Shown in pieces: positions 35,431 to 46,300 of a stretch of 64,000 bases of DNA. The notes below the pieces were generated by a model. The model worked only from the letters and a program-made list of their open reading frames with translations, made no database searches and was not told where the DNA came from. The position numbers and the translations under genes are program-made. The stretch is from a virus, in the IMG/VR virus record IMGVR_UViG_3300011115_000183, positions 1-64,000 of that record; one strand, 5' to 3'. Positions within the stretch are counted from its first letter, which is position 1; each line of letters begins with the position of its first letter.

Positions 35431-35768
35431 GCTTATCTGACGAACAAGCCGCATTCCTATTGGATGCCTGCAAACTCATCGCCTACGCCACTGCGTTAGG
35501 TTTTAAAGTCACAGGTGGTGAACTTGCCCGTACCCCAGAACAACAAGCTATCTATGTTAAGACAGGCCGGTCTAAGACCATGAAGTCCATCCACCTCAAG
35601 CGGTGCGCCATAGACTTGAACTTCTTTGCGGATGGGAAGATAATCTGGGACAAGGCAATCATTGCCCCGCTTGGGGCATACTGGGAGTCACTGCATCCGA
35701 AGAACCGCTGGGGCGGAAACTTTTCCAATCTTGTGGACTGCCCTCACTTTGAACGCAACGTGGGTTAA
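35427..35768 (+). CDS. endolysin, M15-type peptidase
   Basis: The 113-residue enzyme has the VanY/M15 fold signature: GGELARTPEQQAIY (29-43), SIHLKRCAIDL with zinc ligands H56 and D63, and the C-terminal DCPHFE with H107. This is the L-alanyl-D-glutamate/D-Ala peptidase type that cuts peptidoglycan stem peptides. There is no signal peptide or membrane span, so release depends on the adjacent holin. The size is normal for single-domain phage endolysins. Confidence 0.9.
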   Translation: MSLSDEQAAFLLDACKLIAYATALGFKVTGGELARTPEQQAIYVKTGRSKTMKSIHLKRCAIDLNFFADGKIIWDKAIIAPLGAYWESLHPKNRWGGNFSNLVDCPHFERNVG

Positions 35769-35770
35769 AA

Positions 35771-38044
35771 ATGCCTTTACAGAAAATTGCCCTTCGTGCC
35801 GGTACAAATAGAGAAAGCACCTCATACGCCAACGAGGGTGGGTATTACTCTTCCAATAAGATTCGTTTCCGTTCTGGGCAGCCAGAAAAAATAGGTGGCT
35901 GGACAGCCGACACGGGCACTTATGTGTCAGCGTATAAACCTTCTACTGGTACGTTGTGGGGTGTTTGTCGGGCTTTGTGGAACTGGGTAAATTTGTCTGG
36001 TTCTAACTTATTGGCGCTTGGCACCAATTTTAAATATTACATCCAAAGTGGCGCAAACGGTTACTACTACGATGTAACGCCTATAAGGCTTACCACTTCT
36101 GCTGGCGCAGTGACGTTTGCTGCTACCAACGGGTCTCCTACTATTACGGTTGTCAATGCTGGACATGGCGCTCAGACTGGGGACTTTGTAACTTTCAGCG
36201 GCGCTGTTTCTCTTGGCGGTGTTATTACAGCTACCATACTCAATGCTGAGTTTCAAATTACTTATATAAGCTCTAACCAGTACACAATCACAGCGTCCAT
36301 CAATGCAAATGGTAGTGACTCAGGTAATGGCGGCGCGTCTGTAGTTGGCGCGTATCAAATCACAACAGGCAGTGCAACTTTTACCCAGAACACGGGTTGG
36401 GGTGCAGGCACTTGGGGCGGCGTAATTCTTGGCACGGTCACTACTGCACTTAACGGGGCTATAAATAATTCAGTCACTACGATTACGGTGACGTCCACCA
36501 CAGGATTTACTGCAACAGGAAATATTCTAATTGACCAAGAAAACATTTCCTACACTGGCGTAACACCTACGACGTTCACTGGTTGTACTCGCGGCTTGAG
36601 TGGTACAGGCTCTGGCGCTGCTGCTTCTCATTTAACGGCTGCTTCCGTGGTGCAATCTACAACTTTTACAGGTTGGGGTCAGTCTGCTCCTGCGGGGCAG
36701 GGTATTGGGCAACAATTACGTATATGGACTCAATCTAGTTTTGGCGAGGATTTGATCTTTAATCCCCGTGGCGGCGCGATGTACTACTGGGCAAACTCCG
36801 CAGTTTCTAATACCACTTTTAACCGTGCGGTATACCTTGGCCCGACTCAATCCATAGTTACTAAAGCTGGCACGATTACCACTGATGCTTATTGCCCATC
36901 AGTAGCTAGCCAAGTATTGGTATCTGATGCGTCGCGGTTTGTAATTGCTTTTGGTTGCAATGATGCTGTTGCTGGTAGCACCGCTCAAGACCCAATGTTT
37001 ATTGCTTGGTCAAACCAAGAAAGTTTTGCGGTGTGGTATCCACAAGCTACCAACCAAGCTGGTAGTTATCGTCTAAGTAATGGTTCACAAATCGTTACTG
37101 CTGTACAGACTCGTCAAGAAATTTTGGTGCTGACCGATACTGCCATTTACTCTATGCAGTACCTTGGCCCACCCTATGTCTGGGGCTTTCAGATCATGGG
37201 TAGCAACATTTCAATTGCTGGCCCCAACGCAATTATTACTGCCAACAACACCACATATTGGATGGGTACGGATAAGTTTTATATGTATTCTGGTAAGGTT
37301 GATACGCTTCCATCGACTCTGCGTGAATACGTCTACACTGACATCAACTTAACGCAGTCCTATCAGTTTATGGCGGGTACAAACGAAGGCTACAACGAAG
37401 TCTGGTGGCAGTATTGTTCATCTAACTCAGATGTCATTGACCGTTATGTTATTTTTAATTATTTAGATAATGTTTGGTATTACGGTGACTGGAGTACTTA
37501 CACTGGCACAACATATCAAGGGCGTACTGCTTGGATGGATAGCCCGCTTCGTGGTTCTCCGATGGCGGCTGTGTATGGCACGCCGGGCGGGATAACAAAC
37601 ACTTTACTTGTCTATCATGAAAGTGGGGCAGACGATGGCACAGTTAATCCGGCGACTCCCATTGTGTCTCAGGTTACTTCTTCTGACTTTGATATTGGTG
37701 ATGGACACAATTATGGTTTTGTCTGGCGTTTGATCCCTGACTTAACTTTTGACGGGTCATTTACAAATCAACCAGAGGCTATGTTCACGATTCTCCCCCG
37801 TGCTAACCCCGGTGCAGCCTACGGCTCGTCCAATGACCCCTCTGTTATCAGCACGCAGAACTATCAGAACCAGAGAACCTACGCCATTCAACAATTTACC
37901 CAGCAGGTGTACGTTCGGATTCGTGGGCGGCAGATGGCGTTCAAAGTAAGTTCAGGAACAGTGGGTTCTGCAACTGAAGGACTTGGCGTACAGTGGCAAT
38001 TGGGTGTTCCTCGTATTGATGTACGCCCAGACGGTAGGAGATAA
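35771..38044 (+). CDS. tail nozzle / packaged-DNA stabilisation-type protein with inserted beta modules, 757 aa
   Basis: The N-terminus (LRAGTNRESTSYANEGGYYS then NKIRFRSGQPEKIGGW) is characteristic of podovirus nozzle/stabilisation proteins that close the tail tube (P22 gp10, T7 gp12 type). The main body from about residue 300 contains propeller-like segments such as FIAWSNQESFAVWYPQ and GFQIMGSNISIAGPN. Residues 115-178 and 235-295 are insertions of beta modules (the latter with GNILIDQENISYTGV and CTRGLSGTG) also found in two other virion proteins of this phage. Confidence 0.75.
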   Translation: MPLQKIALRAGTNRESTSYANEGGYYSSNKIRFRSGQPEKIGGWTADTGTYVSAYKPSTGTLWGVCRALWNWVNLSGSNLLALGTNFKYYIQSGANGYYYDVTPIRLTTSAGAVTFAATNGSPTITVVNAGHGAQTGDFVTFSGAVSLGGVITATILNAEFQITYISSNQYTITASINANGSDSGNGGASVVGAYQITTGSATFTQNTGWGAGTWGGVILGTVTTALNGAINNSVTTITVTSTTGFTATGNILIDQENISYTGVTPTTFTGCTRGLSGTGSGAAASHLTAASVVQSTTFTGWGQSAPAGQGIGQQLRIWTQSSFGEDLIFNPRGGAMYYWANSAVSNTTFNRAVYLGPTQSIVTKAGTITTDAYCPSVASQVLVSDASRFVIAFGCNDAVAGSTAQDPMFIAWSNQESFAVWYPQATNQAGSYRLSNGSQIVTAVQTRQEILVLTDTAIYSMQYLGPPYVWGFQIMGSNISIAGPNAIITANNTTYWMGTDKFYMYSGKVDTLPSTLREYVYTDINLTQSYQFMAGTNEGYNEVWWQYCSSNSDVIDRYVIFNYLDNVWYYGDWSTYTGTTYQGRTAWMDSPLRGSPMAAVYGTPGGITNTLLVYHESGADDGTVNPATPIVSQVTSSDFDIGDGHNYGFVWRLIPDLTFDGSFTNQPEAMFTILPRANPGAAYGSSNDPSVISTQNYQNQRTYAIQQFTQQVYVRIRGRQMAFKVSSGTVGSATEGLGVQWQLGVPRIDVRPDGRR

Positions 38045-38046
38045 AT

Positions 38047-38373
38047 ATGGGATCAAAACTATCTACAGTTCCTCGCCTTCCTTCGGCCCCTATTCAATAC
38101 GATTCTAAATATTTAGAACAACTTTCAAACGTTCTTCGTTTGTATTTTGCCCAGTTAAACAATGCGTCCCCTGCCATATTTGCATCCCAAGGTATTGGAG
38201 GCGCTGATGTCATATCAGCTTTAACTTGCGCCCAACCTGACCTTACCACGCCCGGCGCGTCAAAAATTAGTCTTCCTACACAAGCAGACTTTGCCAATCT
38301 TCGCCCCGGGGACATCTATTACGATACTTCTGGCGGAGCAGCAACTAGCTACCCGTTGCGGATCAAGGCATGA
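38047..38373 (+). CDS. small virion-region protein, 108 aa
   Basis: It follows the nozzle gene by two bases. The N-terminal half is helical (KYLEQLSNVLRLYFAQLNNA), and the C-terminus has TQADFANLRPGDIYYDTSGG, a strand pattern typical of small phage tail proteins. The stop overlaps the next gene. The role is unknown but the place suggests a minor tail component. Confidence 0.6.
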   Translation: MGSKLSTVPRLPSAPIQYDSKYLEQLSNVLRLYFAQLNNASPAIFASQGIGGADVISALTCAQPDLTTPGASKISLPTQADFANLRPGDIYYDTSGGAATSYPLRIKA

Positions 38374-38678
38374 TGCCGCCCATACGAGAAAAGCTGTACG
38401 AGGATGCCAACGGGGAAGTCCTGTGTGATTACCTGTTCGACCGAACAAAGGTCTCATTGCATCTAAACTTCAACGACGGAGCGTGGACTCCTTCAAAGTT
38501 CAAGCAATATAAGCATATTTTTGAGGGCTTGGTATCAGATATTAAAGACAAAAGTTACACGGAAGTGTATGCTCTACCCTTTGAAAATGATGTAAAAGCG
38601 CAGAAATTGATTGCCATGTTTGGGTTTAAAGAATTTGACCGCAGACGCGGCTTTGTTTTAATGAAACGCGAGGTGTAA
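38370..38678 (+). CDS. possible GNAT-like protein, 102 aa
   Basis: The C-terminal half (YTEVYALPFENDVKAQKLIA then MFGFKEFDRRRGFVLMKREV) resembles the last strands and helix of a GNAT acetyltransferase fold, where a helix is followed by GF and a closing strand. The protein is too short for a complete GNAT domain and no acetyl-CoA loop is visible. T7 encodes an unrelated small GNAT-like protein near its internal virion proteins, so a structural use is possible. Confidence 0.45.
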   Translation: MMPPIREKLYEDANGEVLCDYLFDRTKVSLHLNFNDGAWTPSKFKQYKHIFEGLVSDIKDKSYTEVYALPFENDVKAQKLIAMFGFKEFDRRRGFVLMKREV

Positions 38679-38679
38679 T

Positions 38680-40239
38680 ATGGGAGCAGCAGCAGCGCCG
38701 TTATTGGCAGAATCAGTAATGGCGGAATCGTTCGCCGTAGCAGCGCCGTCGATGTTCACGGCAGTTGAGTTGGCTCCCCTTGCAGCGCCGACCTTTGGCG
38801 GGCTATCAGCTCTTGGCGCAGAGTTTGGCACTGCGGGTCTACTGGCGGAGGCTGGTACAAATGCTTCAATATTAAGCGCTCTTGGCTCCGGGGCTGGCGC
38901 TAGCGCTGTACCTACATTGGCTGAAGGTATTGCCTCAGGAGTTACCACAGGTGGTCTTGGCGCAGGTGAATTGGGTGTCAATGAAGCGCTGGTCAACGCA
39001 GAACAAATGCAAGCTGTCAATTCTGGGTTACAGGAAGTTAAAGCTGCTGAGGATCTTAGCCAATTTAACAATGTGTTTGAAAATGCAGATACATATGCTC
39101 AAGGCATTAAAGATGCTTACCCTCTTGAAGCCCCAACGGCGGATTGGTCTGGCACAGAGTCCATGCTAGACACCGTTAATAAAGCCCCTGAAGCATTAAA
39201 AACTACTGGATATGACCTCGCCAGTAAAGCCGTTCCGGGTAGTATTCCTGAACCCCTAAATGTTCCTAACCCAACATATGACTTAGCACAACCGGCGAGT
39301 AATGCGTTGAGGGCGGGTACTGGGGAGGGCATTAAAACAGCCTTGACTGAGCTGCCACAAACTACTAATCCATTGGCTAATGGCTTTAAAACAGCAATGG
39401 ACTTTGCTAAAGATAGTCCGTTCTCTGCGGCATCTATGGCTTACTCTGCCAAAAACCTTCTTGGAAAGAAAGAAGAAGATGATTCGGGGCCTACTCCTTA
39501 CAACGGCATCCTGTCCAAATACAAGATATCGCCTAACTTCCAAGGGCGACAAGCTAACCCTGCCGATTTTCAGTATGCAACCAAAACCTATGCTGAAGGC
39601 GGTATCGCTTCATTTAGGTCAGGCGGTAGGTCTAACAAATCTGACAGTCTTGACCCAACAGGTGGCAGCAAAATAGCGGGTGATTACTACGAGTCCATGT
39701 TGCGCGAACAAGCTCGAAACATGCCATCTATGCATAGTGATCCGGGCATTATTTATGATACTGACCCAGATACTCGATCTCTTGATCCAGTATCCGCTGC
39801 GCAAATACGCATGGCAAAGATTAATAAGCGATCCAATATCCAAGCACAGAACATGAAACGTCCCACTCCGATGGGACAAATTAACCTTGCCCCGCCCGGC
39901 GCAAAAGCGCAAGAAAGCGATACAACTAGCGCGGCTCACGGCGGAATCATGCACTCCAGTCTGGGCGGTTACGCTGCTGGTGGAAACCCTAGGCTGCTCA
40001 AAGGCCCGGGCGATGGCATGTCAGATAACATCCCCGCTACCATTGCTGGCAAGCAACCTGCCCGACTGGCTGATGGCGAGTTTGTCGTACCTGCTGACGT
40101 GGTGTCCCACCTTGGTAACGGTTCTACCGAAGCAGGGGCGAAGATACTGCATGAGATGATGAATAAGGTTCGTCAAGCCCGCACAGGAAACTCTAAGCAA
40201 GGTAAACAGATCAACCCCCGCAAATTTGTACCCGCCTAA
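38680..40239 (+). CDS. internal virion-type protein with GG motifs, 519 aa
   Basis: The protein begins with an Ala-rich hydrophobic segment (about 1-120) that could insert in membranes, continues with a disordered middle, and has AEGGIASFRSGG and AAHGGIMHSSLGGYAAGG. The C-terminus (GPGDGMSDNIPATIAGKQPA then RLADGEFVVPADVVSHLGNG) is a conserved phage domain often found at the end of tail or ejection proteins. Its position between nozzle and large internal proteins suggests an ejected virion component. Confidence 0.65.
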   Translation: MGAAAAPLLAESVMAESFAVAAPSMFTAVELAPLAAPTFGGLSALGAEFGTAGLLAEAGTNASILSALGSGAGASAVPTLAEGIASGVTTGGLGAGELGVNEALVNAEQMQAVNSGLQEVKAAEDLSQFNNVFENADTYAQGIKDAYPLEAPTADWSGTESMLDTVNKAPEALKTTGYDLASKAVPGSIPEPLNVPNPTYDLAQPASNALRAGTGEGIKTALTELPQTTNPLANGFKTAMDFAKDSPFSAASMAYSAKNLLGKKEEDDSGPTPYNGILSKYKISPNFQGRQANPADFQYATKTYAEGGIASFRSGGRSNKSDSLDPTGGSKIAGDYYESMLREQARNMPSMHSDPGIIYDTDPDTRSLDPVSAAQIRMAKINKRSNIQAQNMKRPTPMGQINLAPPGAKAQESDTTSAAHGGIMHSSLGGYAAGGNPRLLKGPGDGMSDNIPATIAGKQPARLADGEFVVPADVVSHLGNGSTEAGAKILHEMMNKVRQARTGNSKQGKQINPRKFVPA

Positions 40240-40241
40240 AC

Positions 40242-40649
40242 ATGCCCTTATACCAAGTCCATCCCCGTGAGTTGCCAGAAGTATGGCCTGTTGCTGCACC
40301 TTTGATTCAACGGGCAATTGACCTCGACCCAGACCTCAACAAGATTGAATTGATTGAGTTTGCAGTTCGTACAGGTAAAACATATTTGGTTGTGTGGGAT
40401 GAGCCGGGTGAAGGCATTACTGGCGCGGCGGTAGTGGACATCGTTGATACGCCATGTGAACGTATTGCACATGGTAACTTGATGGGCGGTAAAGCTATTG
40501 TGCGCCCACACGTGATTGAAGAGCTTTATAAATGGATGCGCTTACATGGCGCAACAACAGCACAACTCTGGGCCAAAGGCACTTTGGTAAATATGTATGA
40601 AAAGATTGGGTTAAAAGTTACCCATCAAGTGATGAGGATTAAATTATGA
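40242..40649 (+). CDS. possible GNAT-like protein, 135 aa
   Basis: Patterns of a small GNAT fold are seen: KTYLVVWDEPGEGITGAAVV (strand pair), KAIVRPHVIEELYKWMRLHG (helix after a strand), and LVNMYEKIGLKVTHQVMRIK (final helix and strand, as in xxYxKxGF). The usual Q/RxxGxG/A acetyl-CoA loop is not obvious, so catalysis is doubtful. It lies between two internal virion-type genes, and its stop overlaps the next start. Confidence 0.55.
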   Translation: MPLYQVHPRELPEVWPVAAPLIQRAIDLDPDLNKIELIEFAVRTGKTYLVVWDEPGEGITGAAVVDIVDTPCERIAHGNLMGGKAIVRPHVIEELYKWMRLHGATTAQLWAKGTLVNMYEKIGLKVTHQVMRIKL

Positions 40650-43381
40650 ACGCCTTCAAGTTTATCTATGGTCTTATCCACCCACTGGGCATTGTTGCTC
40701 GGTTTACTCTTTGGGGTGGCGGCTCAGGTGGCGGCGGTTCACAAAACAGTACCAACACAACGTACCAGACCAACATTCCTGAGTATGCAAAGCCCTACGT
40801 CGAGACTATGCTTGGTGCAACCCAGAAACAATTGTTTCAGGGAAATCCTACTGAGGGCGGCGGATTTGACATAACTGGCTTCCAACCGTACCGCGCTTAT
40901 GGCGGTTCATATGATGCGTCCGGTAACCAGACTGGATACGACTCTGGTAAATCTGTTGCTGGTTTTCAGCCCATGCAGACCGCAGCGCAGCAAGGTATTG
41001 CCAATATGCAAACGCCTCAACAGTACGGGCAGGCAATGGGTCTTACTGGACAAGGCATCATGGGTCAGTTGGGCACTGCCGGGCAAGGTGTTGGTCTGGC
41101 AGGTATGGGGTATGAGGCTGCCAACGCAGGCAATCAGTACGCACAACAGGCAACAAACCCATACGCCACGCAAGCCTACATGTCGCCGTACATGCAAAAC
41201 GTGGTTGATGTTCAACAACGTGAGGCCCAGCGTCAAGCAGATATTGCAACGACAGGGCGTAATGCGCAAGCTGTTCAATCTGGCGCATTTGGCGGGTCTC
41301 GTCAAGCTATTACTGATGCGGAAGCTGCTCGTAATTTAGCTACACAACAAGGCGCTATCCAAGCTCAGGGTTCACAAAACGCATTTCAAAATGCCCAACA
41401 GGCACAACAGTATGGTGCTGGTCTTGGACTTCAAGGTATGCAGGCCGGTATGCAAGGCGTTGGCGCAGGTATTGGTGCGCAGCAAGCTGGGTATGGTCAA
41501 GCCATGTCCGGTGCGCAGAACCTTGCCAATCTGGGTCAACAGCAGCTTGGCGCACAGCAGGGCATCTACAGCCTCCAGAACACGACTGGTGCACAACAGC
41601 AAGCCTTGGAGCAGCAGAAGATCAATCAGTCTATCCAAGACTACTCCAACGCGCAGCAGTACCCACTTATGCAGTTGGGCACAATGTCCAACATGATCCG
41701 TGGCTTGCCCATGCAGGCTCAAACTACACAGCAGTACGTGGCGGCTCCCAACCCTGTTACCCAAGCGATTGGTGCAGCGGGAGCAGGTGCGTCTCTGTAC
41801 AACGCGTTCAAAGGCGCAGAGGGCGGCTTGCCCAAAGAATTTAAAAAGTCAGGCATCATGTCTTACGCCGAAGGCGGTGAAGTTGACGCCATAGATAAAG
41901 CTTCCAAGATGGCAACCATCGCTAACATGATGCCCCGTATTGGGTTTAGCGCAGGTGGAATAAGCAACGACATTGAGCATGACCTGTACAGCATGGATGA
42001 GGACGATCTTCAAAGACAGCTTAAAGAATCATCTAGCCCATCTGTTAAGCGTATGGCACAACGCATCTTGCGTATGAAGCAGATGGAGAACCAGCCTCAG
42101 CAGCCAAGTATGGCTGGCGGCGGCATCATCGCGTTTGCTGGAGGTGGTACACCAACATCTTCAGAAGAATTGCAGCAACGTGTGATGCAAGCAAAACCAA
42201 CAGGGGATATAACAACTGCCCCTGTTCCCATGCAGTCAAATGTTTTGCCAGCGCCCAGAGAAGACGCAATAGCGGCTGCAAACAATGTTCAGCCTGCCAA
42301 ACAACCGCCTAATTCCTTAGAAGCGGCAATGAGTGACCCCAACATACCGGACGTCATGAAAGGACAGCTTGCTGATATACAAACTAAGTATGCCCGTACT
42401 ACAGATGACATCATAAAAGAAAAAAGGGCTGCTTATGAAGCAGCGGGGGTGAACCCACGTAATCCAGAGGAACGTGCCAACTTGATGAAGGAACGTGCCA
42501 ATGCTGATGATGAAGCCAAACGCAATAGGTATTTGCAAGCTGCTGCGTTCTTTGCGCGTTGGGGTTCGACCCCCGGCTCAACCTTGGCTGCTGGTTTGAC
42601 TGCGGTTAGAGAACGAGTACCTGAAATTATTGAGAGTGAAAAAGAAGCCAAGAAGATTCGCATGGAAATTAACAAGTCCATCGCTAGTCTTGACGAAGCA
42701 ACACGCCTTGAGAATAAAGGTGAAGTTGATGCAGCGATGGCAATGAAAGAAAAAGACGCTGAGAAGATGCAAGCGGTTTACTTTAAATTGTCTGATATTG
42801 AGATGGCAGCGAAGAAAGACGCTGCTTCTGAAGCAAAGATGATTAAACAACAAGACGCTATTGCAGCCCGCGACCGGGAACATATGACTAGTCTTGAGCG
42901 TATGCGTAAGGATATTACTGATAGTCAAAACGCTACGCATATTGCTGTTGCAGAAATACAAGCCAAGGCTGAAAAAGCAAGGATTGCAGCAACCTCAGCA
43001 GATCGTGCCGATCAAGCAAAGTATGCGCAATTGGCTGGTATTTATAAATCTAGTGAAACAGCAATTAACGGCATAAATGATATGCGCAGCCATAAAGATT
43101 ACATTGCCAATAAAACAGTTGTTGATAGGGCAGAATCACTTAGGGCGCTTGACCCTGAAGGTAAGATTCCGCCGCACCTTGCAACAACGTATCCAGCGGC
43201 CTTGCAAAAAATAAACGAGTTTGAAAAAGAAATAAAAGAACGTAAAGACCGTATTCAAAATCGCGTGAGTCTATATGAAAAACGCATTTTTGGGGCAGGT
43301 TTTGATATGAGTTCAGATGCTCCAAAAGCTACGTCCGGAAAAGACCGCCCTTTATTGACAGATCCAAGCTTACAAAAATAA
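40646..43381 (+). CDS. large Gln/Ala/Gly-rich internal virion-type protein, 911 aa
   Basis: The N-terminal half is rich in Gln, Ala, Gly and Asn with regular helix patterns (AQRQADIATTGRNAQAVQSG and NLGQQQLGAQQGIYSLQ). Residues about 405-500 hold YAEGGEVDAIDKASKMA, SAGGISND and AGGGIIAFAGGG. The last third is a charged coiled-coil. The layout suits an ejection protein that forms part of a channel through the cell envelope, comparable in position to T7 gp15. No enzyme motif is visible. Confidence 0.65.
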   Translation: MNAFKFIYGLIHPLGIVARFTLWGGGSGGGGSQNSTNTTYQTNIPEYAKPYVETMLGATQKQLFQGNPTEGGGFDITGFQPYRAYGGSYDASGNQTGYDSGKSVAGFQPMQTAAQQGIANMQTPQQYGQAMGLTGQGIMGQLGTAGQGVGLAGMGYEAANAGNQYAQQATNPYATQAYMSPYMQNVVDVQQREAQRQADIATTGRNAQAVQSGAFGGSRQAITDAEAARNLATQQGAIQAQGSQNAFQNAQQAQQYGAGLGLQGMQAGMQGVGAGIGAQQAGYGQAMSGAQNLANLGQQQLGAQQGIYSLQNTTGAQQQALEQQKINQSIQDYSNAQQYPLMQLGTMSNMIRGLPMQAQTTQQYVAAPNPVTQAIGAAGAGASLYNAFKGAEGGLPKEFKKSGIMSYAEGGEVDAIDKASKMATIANMMPRIGFSAGGISNDIEHDLYSMDEDDLQRQLKESSSPSVKRMAQRILRMKQMENQPQQPSMAGGGIIAFAGGGTPTSSEELQQRVMQAKPTGDITTAPVPMQSNVLPAPREDAIAAANNVQPAKQPPNSLEAAMSDPNIPDVMKGQLADIQTKYARTTDDIIKEKRAAYEAAGVNPRNPEERANLMKERANADDEAKRNRYLQAAAFFARWGSTPGSTLAAGLTAVRERVPEIIESEKEAKKIRMEINKSIASLDEATRLENKGEVDAAMAMKEKDAEKMQAVYFKLSDIEMAAKKDAASEAKMIKQQDAIAARDREHMTSLERMRKDITDSQNATHIAVAEIQAKAEKARIAATSADRADQAKYAQLAGIYKSSETAINGINDMRSHKDYIANKTVVDRAESLRALDPEGKIPPHLATTYPAALQKINEFEKEIKERKDRIQNRVSLYEKRIFGAGFDMSSDAPKATSGKDRPLLTDPSLQK

Positions 43382-43390
43382 GGAACAGTC

Positions 43391-46300
43391 ATGGCACTTG
43401 ACATTGAAAAAGCAAGGGCGGCTGGCTACTCTGATGCGGAAATTGTCGATCATCTTTCACAGTCGTCAACGCTGGATGTAAACAAAGCCCGCAAAGCTGG
43501 GTACTCTGACTCTGACCTTCTTCAACATTTTAAAAGTGTTGAGCCTATACCTACGCCCAAACAAGAAGCCAAGGTGCTTCCCGCATCAGACACGTCCAGC
43601 GACTTTATGCGCGGGCTGTCCAACTACTTTCCGCAACTGCAAGAACTGGGTGGCGCAACGGAAGCATTGGCGGGTGTTGGCTTGCATAAGATTGGCGCAA
43701 CCGATACCGGCAAGTCCCTCATAGAGGGTGGCCTTAAGACTATGGAGTCTGGGAAAGCCAAGCAGGTATCCAAAGAATCTGATGAGTTCCTCAAAGCATA
43801 TGAAAAAGGTATTGGCACTGTTCTTACTGATTGGTTGCCATATCAAATGGGCGCGGGTGTTGCCAACGTAGCTGAGACTCTTGGCTTCTCTGCCCTTGGC
43901 GCATTGGCTGGTACGGCTGTTGAACCCGGCGTTGGCACTGTTGTGGGAGCATTTGGCTCTGCCTTATCCAAGACAATGGTTAAAAAAGGAATTAAAGAAG
44001 CCGCCGAAGCCGTAGCTGCAAAAGAAGGTAAAGCAGCCGCTGATGAGTTTGTCAAAGCTGAGACCAAAAAACTTCTTACAGAGCAACTTGAAAAAGGTGT
44101 ATTGCAGACCTACTCGAAAGCGGGCGCTAAATCTATTGGCTCGACCGCAGGTATGGTTGGTCAAGCTGGTCTGCATGGTATGGGTGAGGTGGGTAGCCGC
44201 GTCTTTGATGAAGAGAAGCGCCGCGCTGAATCTGAAGGCCGTGAATTCAAGCCAGAGGATATTGATATGGGGAGGGTAGCCCCCGCTGTGTTGGTACATG
44301 GCGTAGCGGACTACTTCTTCAACAAGATTGGCCTTGACTCCATGAAAATTGGGTCAGACGCTACCAAGTCTTTGGCGATGGATATTGCCAAACGGATTGC
44401 GGTTACAGGCGCAAAAGAAATCCCTGCTGAAGAACTTCAGACCCTTGCGGAACGCTATGGCGCTGGTCTGTCTTTGACTGACAAAGAAGCTCTCAACGAG
44501 TACATCAACACGGCAGCCGCATCTGTTGGTATGTCTGTTGTACCCGGTGGTGTGGGCGGTGCGCGTACGCACATGGCAGTGGCTAAGACCAAGGCGTTGG
44601 AAGAACAACAAAAGGCTCAGCAAAATACTACGCAGACTACAACTGGAACTCAAACTACGGAGACTGCGCCTAAGGTTGACGCAGATACCGCAGCATTGCT
44701 GACCCCTGCTACACCTATTGGACAAAAAACAAAACCGGCTGAGACTACCCCTGCGACAACAGAAGTCAAAGCTGATGAGACTACCCCTGCGGCTACAGAA
44801 ATTAAAACGGATGAGACTGCGCCCCCTACCGAGAGTAGAGAAGCAACAGTCGATCGTCTTATTCAAGAAAGAACTGCTGAGCTAGAAGAGCTTGAAAAGA
44901 AACGTGAGGCTTTAGGCTTTGCACCAAAGTTGCGCCGTAACAGTTCACAAAAAGTTAGGGAAGCAGTAGCAGCAATTGAAGAATTAGAAAAAGAAATAGG
45001 CGGAGTAAAACAAGCCCTATGGTTTTTGCATACAGGGAAAGAAATAGATAAAGAAAAGGGTCAAAATGTTAATGAACCTATCGCAAGTGCAGGTGGAGCA
45101 GGCGCTACTGTGGCTGGCAAACCCGGTGCTGTCGTCACCACCGGAGGAACTACTACAACTCAATCAGACAGAGTGGTTGATACTGGAACACCTGCTACAG
45201 ACACTGGTGCAGGAAAGGCAATACAGCCCGCTACATTAACTGACGAACAGAGGATGCTCTCAGAGCTTAAACCGCCTGAGCGCATTGACACGACTCCGGG
45301 TTATGTAGCCACTGAACAAAGCGGCGAGGCAAACCTCAAAGCTGCAATGGAGTTGGCTGCTCAATATGAAAAAACGGCAGATGAAGACTACCAAAAGAAT
45401 TTGGCTGAATCCAAGGTAAATGAAAAGGGCAAGCCAAGAAAAATACCACAGCATGAAATTACTGCTGAGATGCAGGAAGAGTATGACCTAACCCGTGAAG
45501 CTAAACGTGAAGAAGGTGTGGTTATCCCTGCATGGAATGATCTGACCTCTGATGAGAAAGACGTCTACTTTGACAATATTAGACAAAACACAATTGAAGA
45601 ACACAATACCGCAGCAGACACACTCGATGCGTACCGCAAGAAGAAAAGTGCGGATAAATTAAATCTCACTACAGAGCAGCAACGCTTTGTAAACGCCTAT
45701 GAGCAGAACCGCGCCATCAGCAGCAAGTTGTTTGGTGTAGAGTTCCCTGCATGGGGCGATCTTAATACTGACGATAAACAAGTTTACCTACAACAGATCA
45801 TCAGTAATGCTGGCTTACAGCAGGACGTAGGCTTTGCACACCTTGGCGCACATCTGCTCCAAAAAGAACGTCGGATGACCAATGACCAGAAACACGCTGT
45901 CGTGTTGCGTATGGTTGAGGTGCAGAACAAGATTGAGCAAGAACATAAACAGAACAAAGAGAAGTACGACAAGCTCAATCAAGCCAGCCAGCGAACTTCT
46001 GTCCAAGGGCTTGTACCTGATGCTGTACTTGCCCACATAAAGGGTAACAACATCCAAGGCGTGTTGCAGTTCCTGCGCACTTCTGCAAACAATAAGTTCT
46101 TCCGAAATATTGCTCAGGCAATCTTCAGCATGAAGCTGAACACTCAGATTAAGATGATAGAGAAGCTACCCGGTAAAGACTTAGCCATCTATGACCCAGC
46201 TTCAGACACGATCTTTGTGACTCCATTTGGCGCATCTGAAACCGTATTGATGCACGAATTGGTACATGCTGGCACTATTAAGGTATTAAATTTATTTCTT

